Positions 1 through 8,608 of a stretch of 64,000 nt of DNA are shown piece by piece. The stretch lies in assembly GCA_964565645.1 (NCBI GenBank), contig CAZMFQ010000002.1, forward strand, positions 1-64,000, written 5' to 3'. Source of the stretch: JAHIQC01 sp964565645. GTDB lineage: Bacteria > Actinomycetota > Coriobacteriia > Anaerosomatales > JAHIQC01. The first letter of the stretch is position 1. The number at the start of each line of letters is the position of its first letter. The translations under genes and the position numbers were made by a program. The notes beneath the pieces are model-generated. The model had not been told where the DNA came from and ran no database searches. It saw only the letters and a program-made list of their open reading frames with translations.

Positions 1-830
1 GTGGCCGAGAGCGTGGCGCTCGGATCGGTGGAATGAGCCGCAGGGGTCACGTCGGCGTTCGTGATCGTCCCGTCTGAAGGCGTGTCGATCACGCAGTCAG
101 GAGCGGTCCTGTCGATCCTGAACGTCACACTCGTCGTGGCGGTGTTTCCTGCCGGGTCGGTCGAGACCGCGACGATCGTGTAGGTGCCTTCGGCGCCGAT
201 GTCGCTGCCCGGCGTCCAGGCAACCCCGTTCAGTGTCGCGGTGATCGTGGCGCTCGGATCGGTCGAAGCGACACTCGGTGTGACGGTGGTGTTGTAGCTG
301 CCGCCGTTCGTAACCCCGGTGATGCTCACATCGGGAGCGGTTCTGTCGATGGTGAAGGTCACGGTGTCTGAAGCGGTGTTTCCTGCCGGGTCTGTGGCGG
401 TCACCACGAGCGTGTAGGTGCCTTCTGCAGAAACCGTCTCACCGAGGGTGAACGCGGCGCCGTCAAGGGTGGCCGAGAGTGTGGCGCTCGGATCGGTGGA
501 ATGAGCCGCAGGGGTCACGTCGGCGTTCGTGATCGTCCCGTCTGAAGGCGTATCGATCACGCAGTCAGGAGCGGTCAAATCTATCGTGAACGTAACCGCA
601 TCACTTGCGGTGTTCCCTGCCGGATCGGTCGCGGTGACCACCAGTGTGTAGGTGCCTTCGACAGTCACGGTGTCACCGAGGGTGAAGGCAGCGCCGTCCA
701 GCGTTGCCGAAAGCGTCGCACTCGGATCGGTCGAGTGAGCCGCAGGGGTCACGTCGGTGCTTGTCACGAGCCCGTCCGCGGGCGCGTCGATCACGCAGTC
801 GGGAGCGGTCTTGTCGATCTCGAATGAAAC
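1..830 (-). repeat. Tandem ~234-bp coding repeats (Ig-like modules)
   Basis: The segment around 1-110 recurs almost unchanged at about 471-580 and again, more diverged, at 704-810, with a fainter unit near 236-345. The period is therefore about 234 bp (78 codons). The units encode Ig-like modules of the surface protein. High identity between unit 1 and unit 3 suggests recent duplication or gene conversion, and copy number may vary between strains. Confidence 0.8.
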
Positions 831-3800
831 GGTATGCGCGGTCTCGACATTGCCCGCCGCGTCGACGGACCAGAACTCGATCACATACGCACCTTCGAGA
901 GATGCGACAACCGGCGTGGAATACGACTGCGCCGCTCCACCGTTCACCGAGTAGAACGTGTCGTCGAGACCGGAGAGCGTGTCACTTGCAGCAAGAGAGA
1001 CCGATACGCTCTGAGAGGTGGGCACAGACGGAACGCCGCTCGCAACCGTGTGCGGAGCAGTCTTATCGAGCAATACGGTCGCCGAACGGGTAGCCTCTAC
1101 ATTCCCGGCGAGATCCACCGAGTAGTACTGCAACTCGTTGCTACCTTCGCCCGATACGACAACCGCCGAGGAGTAGACCGTCAGCGGGCCGCCGTTGAGT
1201 GCGTAGTAGGTCGTGGCAGGAGGAGTACCCGTCTCGACCACGCTGAGCGTCACCGGGACATTCGCGTTCTGCCATCCCGCCGGAGCATCATCGGTCGTCA
1301 CCGGCGGCAGCCCGTCGACATAGACGGCTGCGGAAGAAGAACGCGAGATCACGACATCATCATACTGATCACTTGTGGTAGGCACCGTCGCCGTGTTGAC
1401 GAGCGAGCCGTCCGCACCGGGGGCTACCGTGAAGTCGACGGTGACAGTAGTCTGCTCGCCTGGTGCCAACGGGCCGAGGCCGGTCCATGAAAGCGACGTC
1501 GAAGCCGACGACGCGGTCGAGTACGACAGATCGAGCGCAGAGGAGTCCCACTCTAGGATCCCGGCGTTGTCCTGCGCTCCCACAACCGTACCGACGGCCC
1601 TCACGCGCAGCCCGGACAGATTGGCTGGCGTCAACACGGAGCTCAGGTCCACCGTGTGTGGCGTGAGCGAGCCTTCCACCGCAGTCGACGCCGGAGCGAT
1701 GTCCGTCCAGTTCGACCCGGAGTCGAGCGAGTACTGGATAGACCAGGTGTCGTCGTTGGTGGTCGACGTGGTGTAGTCGTAGCTGACCACCGCGTAGACC
1801 TGGCTGATCTCGACATCGGGGTTGGCGTCTCCGCCCGCGCCCGCGCCGAACGCTTGGAGCGCGTTGCCGCTCGTACCATTGATGTCGGCGACCGTCCACT
1901 CGGCGCCGGTGCGCGGGTTGGTGCCCCAGACCTGGTTGGCGGTGTTCCACGTACCACCGGGGTTGATCGTCGCACCGTTGGCGTACACGGTACCGCCAAC
2001 GCGCAGACTCGTAAGACTGTTGTTGCCGCCGGCCACTCCGTTGTCGTCCCGGCTGCGCCAGTACACGGTCACGTCGATGTTGCTCGCGGTGGACGGAATC
2101 GTGATCGGCGTGTATCCGAACACCACATAGCTGCCACCGCTGTCGGCGCTGTAGAAGTCGGTATCGACCGCGGTGGCCTCATCCACGTCGTCCCACCACG
2201 GAGCGGTCGAGGTGCCGACTCCCCGGCTGATCGTGCCGTTGGTCGCGTAGTCGCTCGTCGGACGCAGCGTGTCGGATCCAGTGAAGTTCTGGGTGTTCGT
2301 GGCGCCCCAGCCCGAGTACGCGCGGCTGAGCACACTCAGGCTGGCCGAGGAGATGGAGGTCACACCTGAGGGCATTGTGAACGAGTGGCCCATGTTGAAG
2401 CCGGGGTTGCCTGACCCGGCCACGGTGCCGTTCTGTGCGCCCAGAGAGTCAGCGGTGTTGGTCCACGAGCCACTCACTACGTTGGCAGACGTTGCATAGG
2501 TCGTGATCGTCGAAGAGTTCGGAACGACCGAAGCAGAAGAATACACGAGGCCCGCAGGGAACACGTCCTCGAGCGAGATCGAACCGACGGTGGTATCGCC
2601 GTCGTTGCGCACCACGATATCGAATGAGACCGGGTCACCGGGGTCGACCGAACTGAAGCCCGAGGAGACGGTCTTTGTCACGGACACGCTCGGGCGAGTG
2701 ATCGCAACGAAGGCGGTGTCCGACATCGGCGCCACTGCCCTACCGTTCACGTCCACGGTCGCAGCACTCACCGCCTGATCGACGCTCACGTTGCCAATCG
2801 AAGCCGCATCCGCCGCGAACGTGACCGTCATCGTGGCCGTCTCGCCTGCAGCAAGCGGTCCTACGTCATACCAGGAGACCGAACCCGCGGCGCTCGCATC
2901 GGCCAGTGGGAACGAAGTGAGGTACGTCAGCTCGGACTCATCGAAGATGTCCGATACCGACAGCGTCTCGACCCTGCTGTCTCCAACATTGGTGACCGCG
3001 ATGGAGAACTGCGCGGTCTGCCCCGCCTGTATCGTGGCATCGCTCGAACTGAGCGTCTTTGTGACCGATACGGCCGGAACCGTGACCCACACCGACGCCG
3101 CATCAGCATCATCCGGATCGGTATCAGCAGGAATCAGTTCGTGGGCGTCTTTCGCCATCGCGTGCCCCGGCGAGTCCTCGGCATCCACGCTGACCGTCGC
3201 CATATAGGAGCCATACGGGGTGGCTGTCTTGACGCGCAGCCGATATGTGAGGGTCAGCGTCTCTCCGGATGCGATCTCCGCGTTGCCGCCCAGCCCCCAG
3301 ACCAGAGCCGTCGCTGTGGGGGTCGTCGGATCACTTGCCGAAGACCCGTTGCTGTAGCTCACCGATGTCGAACTGAGGACATACTCCATCTCAGACGGAA
3401 TGGCGGCAGTCAGCGACACCGCCGTGGCCGTGGTCTCGCCAACGTTCGTCGCCGTGACCCGGTACTCGATCTCATCGCCGACCGCGACCGTCGAGACCTG
3501 GCTCGCGCCGAGCGTGGTGTCCACCACGAGTGCAGGTCCTGGGGCGAAACCGAAGTCGAGACTCAGGACGTTCGAATCACTGAGAACGACCTGCTGGGAG
3601 CGAGACCCCACAGGAACAAGGCCGGCCAAGGGGCCGCCCGATGCGTAGTTCGAAGGATCGTCTGCGTCGACGGTGTAGGTGCCGGGCAGCGACGTCATCC
3701 GGTAGAAACCGTCGGCGTCCGTCGTGGTCGTGGCCAGCAGGGAGCCCTCACCATCGCGCAGGGACATGACCACACCAGCGATGCTCGTCTCCGAAGACTC

Positions 3801-4985
3801 CTTGACCCCGTTGCGGTTGGCGTCGAGCCAGACGGTGTCGCCCACCGCATACGGGAACTCGGGCTCGGCCGGCAGACCGTCGGCGTCGACACCGAGGATC
3901 GGGTACTCGAACCTCAGGGCGTTGAGGTTGTGGAGGTCGACGCCTCTTGCCTCGATCTTCCATAGACCGGCCGGGATCGACGGCACATTGTAGTCGGTCA
4001 CCGTGGGATCGCTGCTCTGCGTATCGAGCCTGAACTCCTCCCATTCCCTGTTGCCCGAAGGGTCGAGGTTGGTGTACGAAGTGGTGCCGTCCGGCATGAT
4101 GACGCGGTAGTAGACGTTCGGCGCCCGACGGTTCGTGGTGTTGATGTCGTCTGCGGGCGTGCCCTGATTGACACCCTCTGAGATCGCGGCCGACGTCGAC
4201 CACGCCGGAATGCTCGTCCCTGTGTTGGGATCGTCGGTATCACCGGGCGAGTAGTAGGCGTTGGACAGGTCGAAGTCGCCATCCCAGAGGCTGAAGTAGG
4301 TGTTGCCTTGCGCGACCCGGATGAAGAAGTCCCAGCTTCCGTCATAGGTGGTCGTGTTGGTGATGCCGGGGTTGACCGCGCCCATGTAGCCGAAGGTGTT
4401 GAGCGGCGTGACGTAGCTCGTTCCGGAGACACGGACCTTGAACGCGTTGAGTGTCGTCTGTGTGGCGTTAGTGGTACTCACTGTGAGCCGGTAGAAGTAG
4501 CGGCCCGAGGGCGCCAGTGCCTGTGAGTCGTTCGTGACGCTGAAGTCCTGCCACGAGTTGGCGGACATCTGCGTGTCGTTCCATGTCTGGATGACCGTGG
4601 TCCCCTGCCCGAGCCCCTCAGGATCGGCGTAGAGCACGTACGAGGTGTCGCACGCGCCGTTCGCATCGTCCCAGGCGGAGTTCGATGCACCGTCGAAGAA
4701 GCCGAGGGTGAACGCGGTCTGGGTCTCGGGCACGGAGAAGTTGAGCGTGCACGTGGAGCCTGAGAGGGTCGAGGTGTTGCCGAGAGCGACCAGCGCCAGC
4801 ATCTTGCCGTCGGTCGCGCTCGGTGTCGGGAAGTAGGAATAGCCGTCGGGCGCGGCATGCGCCGGCAGCAACTGCCACATCATCGCGATGGCGGCAGAAA
4901 GGGCGATGAACGTCAGTCCGACCCGACCGACAGGACCTCGCAGTCTCCGCACATAGCCGGCAGTACTCCCCCGTAGGAACGCCAT
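1..4985 (-). CDS. Giant secreted surface protein with SdrD-B, DUF11 and tandem Ig-like domains (3' end missing)
   Basis: One frame stays open on the minus strand from an ATG at 4983-4985 to base 1, over 1,660 codons, and the stop lies outside the window. The N-terminus has a basic stretch, a hydrophobic segment and AHA, which read as a signal peptide. A beta-rich region follows, then an SdrD B-like unit (VWLDANRNGVKESSE), at least three DUF11-type units (VTKTLSSSD, VTKTVSSG), a long jelly-roll-like insert, two OmpL47-like units (FYSVNGG), and from about base 830 down to 1 nearly identical 78-residue Ig-like repeats ending in ATDPAGNTAS. It is probably an exported adhesin or S-layer-associated protein; the anchor would be in the missing C-terminus. 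It lies downstream of the dapB-lysC block behind a 273 bp gap. The function is inferred from domains only. Confidence 0.85.
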   Translation of the reverse strand, partial: MAFLRGSTAGYVRRLRGPVGRVGLTFIALSAAIAMMWQLLPAHAAPDGYSYFPTPSATDGKMLALVALGNTSTLSGSTCTLNFSVPETQTAFTLGFFDGASNSAWDDANGACDTSYVLYADPEGLGQGTTVIQTWNDTQMSANSWQDFSVTNDSQALAPSGRYFYRLTVSTTNATQTTLNAFKVRVSGTSYVTPLNTFGYMGAVNPGITNTTTYDGSWDFFIRVAQGNTYFSLWDGDFDLSNAYYSPGDTDDPNTGTSIPAWSTSAAISEGVNQGTPADDINTTNRRAPNVYYRVIMPDGTTSYTNLDPSGNREWEEFRLDTQSSDPTVTDYNVPSIPAGLWKIEARGVDLHNLNALRFEYPILGVDADGLPAEPEFPYAVGDTVWLDANRNGVKESSETSIAGVVMSLRDGEGSLLATTTTDADGFYRMTSLPGTYTVDADDPSNYASGGPLAGLVPVGSRSQQVVLSDSNVLSLDFGFAPGPALVVDTTLGASQVSTVAVGDEIEYRVTATNVGETTATAVSLTAAIPSEMEYVLSSTSVSYSNGSSASDPTTPTATALVWGLGGNAEIASGETLTLTYRLRVKTATPYGSYMATVSVDAEDSPGHAMAKDAHELIPADTDPDDADAASVWVTVPAVSVTKTLSSSDATIQAGQTAQFSIAVTNVGDSRVETLSVSDIFDESELTYLTSFPLADASAAGSVSWYDVGPLAAGETATMTVTFAADAASIGNVSVDQAVSAATVDVNGRAVAPMSDTAFVAITRPSVSVTKTVSSGFSSVDPGDPVSFDIVVRNDGDTTVGSISLEDVFPAGLVYSSASVVPNSSTITTYATSANVVSGSWTNTADSLGAQNGTVAGSGNPGFNMGHSFTMPSGVTSISSASLSVLSRAYSGWGATNTQNFTGSDTLRPTSDYATNGTISRGVGTSTAPWWDDVDEATAVDTDFYSADSGGSYVVFGYTPITIPSTASNIDVTVYWRSRDDNGVAGGNNSLTSLRVGGTVYANGATINPGGTWNTANQVWGTNPRTGAEWTVADINGTSGNALQAFGAGAGGDANPDVEISQVYAVVSYDYTTSTTNDDTWSIQYSLDSGSNWTDIAPASTAVEGSLTPHTVDLSSVLTPANLSGLRVRAVGTVVGAQDNAGILEWDSSALDLSYSTASSASTSLSWTGLGPLAPGEQTTVTVDFTVAPGADGSLVNTATVPTTSDQYDDVVISRSSSAAVYVDGLPPVTTDDAPAGWQNANVPVTLSVVETGTPPATTYYALNGGPLTVYSSAVVVSGEGSNELQYYSVDLAGNVEATRSATVLLDKTAPHTVASGVPSVPTSQSVSVSLAASDTLSGLDDTFYSVNGGAAQSYSTPVVASLEGAYVIEFWSVDAAGNVETAHTVSFEIDKTAPDCVIDAPADGLVTSTDVTPAAHSTDPSATLSATLDGAAFTLGDTVTVEGTYTLVVTATDPAGNTASDAVTFTIDLTAPDCVIDTPSDGTITNADVTPAAHSTDPSATLSATLDGAAFTLGETVSAEGTYTLVVTATDPAGNTASDTVTFTIDRTAPDVSITGVTNGGSYNTTVTPSVASTDPSATITATLNGVAWTPGSDIGAEGTYTIVAVSTDPAGNTATTSVTFRIDRTAPDCVIDTPSDGTITNADVTPAAHSTDPSATLSA

Positions 4986-5021
4986 GATCCCAGACTCCTC
5001 TGTCGCCCATTCTGAGTACGC

Positions 5022-5070
5022 AAAAAGGCATCGCCGCACGGATGGATGAAGAACCCGCACAACGAATGCC
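5022..5070 (-). terminator. Hairpin plus U-tract in the leader of the surface protein gene
   Basis: On the minus strand GGCAT (5066-5070) pairs with ATGCC (5027-5031), with partial pairing inside, and is followed by TTTTT (5022-5026). It lies about 40 bp upstream of the surface-protein ATG. It could end transcription coming from lysC or act as an attenuator. The stem is short and the loop long, so this is a weak call. Nothing else was recognised in the 4986-5258 gap apart from a 6-bp hairpin, CGACGA-AAGG-TCGTCG. Confidence 0.3.
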
Positions 5071-5258
5071 CCTAAGAACTTCCTTAGCAAAGCAAATACT
5101 ACGCTCACCGGCGCCACTTGTGACCCCAAGGGCGTTCAGTGGATATGTGAGGCGACGAATGCATTTGCGCGGTCGGTTTCCTGCGACGAAAGGTCGTCGT
5201 TTGCGAAGAACACGACATGGTCACCGGTCGAGACCGAGACCGGGCAGAACGAGGAGTC

Positions 5259-6497
5259 CTACCTCGTGGTTCCTCCGGCGAGATCGAAACCGCGATGAAG
5301 CGCGTCAACCGCATGCAGCATGTCGTCCGCCGGCACCAGAACGGAGATGGTCGTGTGTGAATCGGCGGCCTGTAGCACGGTGACGCCCGCATCGTCGAGA
5401 TACTCGGCCATACGCGCCATGACGCCGGGCACACCATGCATTCCGGCGCCGACCAGGGTCACCTTGGCGAGAAGCGTGCGAATATCATGCTCGAATCCGA
5501 GCCCGCCAAGCACCTCGGAGGCCTTGCCGACGGATTCCTCGGCGAGGCTGAACACGAGGCTCTCCCCCACCGGGGTGAACATGTCGAGCGACACTCCCGC
5601 GTCCGCCATCGCGCGGTACACGCGTGTCTGCGCGGACATGTTCTCGCGGGAGCCCTCGTCGGCTCCGAGCGCGACGACGATCCTCGCCACCCCGGCCATG
5701 TGCGACACAGCGGTCGCGACGTGTTCGGGGCGATAGGAGCTGATGTCCGCCACGACCGTACCGGGATGGGGCGAGAACGTGTTGCGAACCCTGACCTGTA
5801 TGCCGCTGGCAAGCGCGAGTTCGGCGGCTGGAGTGTGGACCACACGGGAACCGTGACGCGCCATCTGAAACAACTCGTCCGCACCGATCACCCGAAGCGT
5901 GGTCGCGTCGGCGCATGCGCGAGGATCGGCTGTCGCCACACCATCGACGTCGGTGTATATCTCCACGCTCTCGGCTCCAAGCGCCACGCCGAGCGCGCAC
6001 GCGGTGGTGTCGGATCCGCCGCGGCCGAGCGTGGTGAGCTTGCCCTCGGGTGAGACGCCTTGGAATCCCGCGACCACCGGAACTGAACCGGCGCCTATCG
6101 CACTGAGCAGGGCCTCTGTGTGGATCTCCTGGATAGCCGAGGAACCGTGTACGCCATCGGTGACTATGCCGGCTTCAGGTCCCGTGAACGCGCGGGCCTC
6201 TATCCCAGCAGCGCGCAACTCGTGGGCGCAGAGCACAGCCGAGACGATCTCCCCGGTCGCCATGAGCCAATCGCGCTCAGCGGCATCCGAAGGCAGGTCC
6301 TCGACAAGGCCCAGTAGAGTGTCCGTCGCATACGGGGCGCCCTTGCGACCCATCGCGCTGACCACGAGCACCGGGGCGTATCCTGCCTCCAAAGCCGCGG
6401 TCACGCGTGCCGCGATCGCGGCGCGACCTTGTGCGTCGGCGACCGAGGTGCCGCCGAACTTCATGATCACGATGGGGCGAACGTCGGATGCGGCCAC
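5259..6497 (-). CDS. lysC: Aspartate kinase
   Basis: Phosphorylates L-aspartate, the first step to lysine, threonine, methionine and diaminopimelate. The product has 412 residues, the usual length for the monofunctional class with two C-terminal ACT domains. The N-terminus carries the kinase motif VIMKFGGTSVAD, and the middle has the TTLGRGGSDTTA substrate/ATP motif. The C-terminal third has the paired ACT regulatory domains expected to bind lysine and/or threonine. The GTG start abuts the TGA of dapB, so the two diaminopimelate-pathway genes are probably translationally coupled. The kinase is the last gene of the minus-strand block before the surface protein. Confidence 0.95.
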   Translation of the reverse strand: MAASDVRPIVIMKFGGTSVADAQGRAAIAARVTAALEAGYAPVLVVSAMGRKGAPYATDTLLGLVEDLPSDAAERDWLMATGEIVSAVLCAHELRAAGIEARAFTGPEAGIVTDGVHGSSAIQEIHTEALLSAIGAGSVPVVAGFQGVSPEGKLTTLGRGGSDTTACALGVALGAESVEIYTDVDGVATADPRACADATTLRVIGADELFQMARHGSRVVHTPAAELALASGIQVRVRNTFSPHPGTVVADISSYRPEHVATAVSHMAGVARIVVALGADEGSRENMSAQTRVYRAMADAGVSLDMFTPVGESLVFSLAEESVGKASEVLGGLGFEHDIRTLLAKVTLVGAGMHGVPGVMARMAEYLDDAGVTVLQAADSHTTISVLVPADDMLHAVDALHRGFDLAGGTTR

Positions 6498-7283
6498 TCA
6501 GTCCTCCATGAGCGCTTCGAGCCCGACCACGAGCCCGCTCAACTCCGGGACCTTCGAGACCGCGAGCACCACACCCGGCATGAAACTCGTGCGATCGATG
6601 GAGTCGTGTCGGATCGACAACGTCTGACCCTGGCCGCCGAAGAGGACCTCCTGGTGCGCGACCATCCCGGGCAGACGCACGGAGTGCACCGTGACGTCCT
6701 GGACGAGAGCGCCTCTCGCACCCTCGGCGATCTCGGTCTCGCGGCCGGGCGCGAACGGCACCTCAGCGCGTGAAGCAGCGATCAGACCGGCGGTCCGCAA
6801 CGCGGTCCCCGAGGGCGCATCGGCTTTGCGATCGTGGTGGAGCTCGATGATCTCGACGTGCGGCATGTAGCGGGCCGCCTCCTGCGCGAAACGCATCATG
6901 AGCACAGCCCCGATGGCGAAGTTCGGCGCCACGAACAGACACGTACCATCGGGAGCCGACGCCGCGAGTTCGACCAGCAACGACTCGGGCAGCCCGGTCG
7001 TGCCCACGACACAGTCGACGCCGGCGGCGAGTGCGACCCGGAGGTTGCCTTCGACGGCGGACGGATGCGTGAAGTCGACCATCACGTGCGGCGAGGAGAC
7101 CTCGATCGCCTCGGCCAGGTCCCCGGTGCACACGATCTCGCCGAGCGCGCCGTCATCGATCCCCTTGCCTGCTGCGCCCGGATCGACCGCGGCAACGACA
7201 CGCATCCCCGGAGCCGCCGAGACGGCCTTGACGACCTCGCGGCCCATCTGGCCGCCGGCGCCGGTGACAAGTACGTCGATCAT
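6498..7283 (-). CDS. dapB: 4-hydroxy-tetrahydrodipicolinate reductase
   Basis: NAD(P)H-dependent reductase of the lysine/diaminopimelate pathway that makes tetrahydrodipicolinate. The product has 261 residues, typical of DapB. It starts with a Rossmann nucleotide-binding motif (VTGAGGQMGREV), has the family motif VVGTTG, the catalytic region ELHHDRKADAPSGTA and a C-terminal substrate-binding part with SIRHDS. Its start overlaps the end of the M16 peptidase gene by 4 bp and its stop touches lysC, so the three are co-transcribed. Confidence 0.95.
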   Translation of the reverse strand: MIDVLVTGAGGQMGREVVKAVSAAPGMRVVAAVDPGAAGKGIDDGALGEIVCTGDLAEAIEVSSPHVMVDFTHPSAVEGNLRVALAAGVDCVVGTTGLPESLLVELAASAPDGTCLFVAPNFAIGAVLMMRFAQEAARYMPHVEIIELHHDRKADAPSGTALRTAGLIAASRAEVPFAPGRETEIAEGARGALVQDVTVHSVRLPGMVAHQEVLFGGQGQTLSIRHDSIDRTSFMPGVVLAVSKVPELSGLVVGLEALMED

Positions 7284-8542
7284 GATGCCCCCTGGTTCAA
7301 CAGATGACTCACCGCATCAGCGTCATGCGGCCCGATCAGCGCCAGCACGCGCTGCCCGCCGAGTACCTCTCCCGCCACCCGCGAGACATCCGCGAGCGTC
7401 AGCGAGTCGATACGCTCGACGATCTCGTCGACCGAGAGCATCTCGCCGCCGGTGACATGGTTCTTGCCCAGTCGCGTCATGCGGTTGCGTGTGCTCTCCA
7501 GACCCAGGACGAGATGGCCCTTGATGGACTCCTTGGCGCGCTCCAGTTCCTCGGCGGTCATACCGTCCTGACGCATCCGCTCGATCTCGGTCTGGATGAG
7601 GCGGATGACCTGTTCGGTGTTCGACGGACGCGTGCCCGCGTACACGGCGAACTGCCCGGTGTCCTGGTAGAGCGCCTGGAAGCTGTAGACCGCGTAGGCC
7701 AGGCCCTTCTTCTCGCGGATCTCCTGGAACAGGCGGCTCGACATCCCTCCGCCGAGGACCGTATCCACGACCGAGAGCGCGAACCGATCCTCGTGGTGCG
7801 CGTTGAGGGCGGCCATGCCATAGCAGACGTGCGTCTGCTCGGTGTCCTTGGTCAGCACAGACAGGCGTGACGCACCTGCCGCCGTTGCGGCCGGCCGTAC
7901 GCTGCGCGGCCCCTCGGGCAGTGCCAGATAGCGCTTCACCAGTGCGACGACCTCGTCGTGATCGACGTTGCCCGCGGCTGCGACGACACAGTTGCCCGTC
8001 AGGTAGTGGCGAGTGCGGAACGCGACCGACTGTAGGTGGTCGAAGCCGCCGACGGTCTCCCTGCTGCCCAGGATCGGCAGACCGATGGGATGATCCGGCC
8101 ACAGCGCGTGCGCGAACTGCTCGTGGATGCGGTCGTCGGGCGTGTCCTCCATGCGGGCGATCTCCTCGATCACGACCTCCCGCTCGCTCTCGCACGCGTC
8201 GTCGGCGAGCAGTGATTCGACGACCATCTCAGAGAGCAACGAGACGGCCGTGTCGAGGTGCTGATCGACGAAGCGTGCGTAGTAGCAGGTGTACTCCTTG
8301 GACGTGAACGCGTTGAGTTCCGCGCCGAGCGAGTCGAACGTCTCCGAGATCTGGGCCGCAGTGTGGTTCGGGGTGCCCTTGAACATCATGTGCTCCATGA
8401 AGTGGGACATCCCCGCCTCCTCGGCGGACTCGTCACGGCTGCCGACGGCGAACCAGACGCCAAGCGCGATCGAGCGCACCGTGTCGATGGATTCAGTGAG
8501 CACGGTGACACCGTTGTCGAGGACCGTCTCGCGATAGAACAT
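7280..8542 (-). CDS. M16 family zinc peptidase (processing-peptidase-like)
   Basis: Zinc metallopeptidase of the pitrilysin/M16 family, about 420 residues. The inverted zinc motif HFMEH lies at residues 47-51, with a distal Glu expected in the following helix (ESEREVVIEEIARM). The C-terminal half holds the inactive-like domain with the R..Y-type pattern (KKGLAYAVYSF) seen in mitochondrial-processing-peptidase relatives. The ATG at 8540-8542 is preferred because GGGAG lies 4 bases upstream; an in-frame start at 8578 lacks a ribosome-binding site. In many Gram-positive genomes this gene sits between pnp and dapB, as here. The substrate is unknown. Confidence 0.9.
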   Translation of the reverse strand: MFYRETVLDNGVTVLTESIDTVRSIALGVWFAVGSRDESAEEAGMSHFMEHMMFKGTPNHTAAQISETFDSLGAELNAFTSKEYTCYYARFVDQHLDTAVSLLSEMVVESLLADDACESEREVVIEEIARMEDTPDDRIHEQFAHALWPDHPIGLPILGSRETVGGFDHLQSVAFRTRHYLTGNCVVAAAGNVDHDEVVALVKRYLALPEGPRSVRPAATAAGASRLSVLTKDTEQTHVCYGMAALNAHHEDRFALSVVDTVLGGGMSSRLFQEIREKKGLAYAVYSFQALYQDTGQFAVYAGTRPSNTEQVIRLIQTEIERMRQDGMTAEELERAKESIKGHLVLGLESTRNRMTRLGKNHVTGGEMLSVDEIVERIDSLTLADVSRVAGEVLGGQRVLALIGPHDADAVSHLLNQGAS

Positions 8543-8608
8543 GCGACTCCCTTGTCTGTGGATGGCGCTCGCACGCAACGCGTGGGTGCTGCCGGAGATG
8601 CGATTGTA

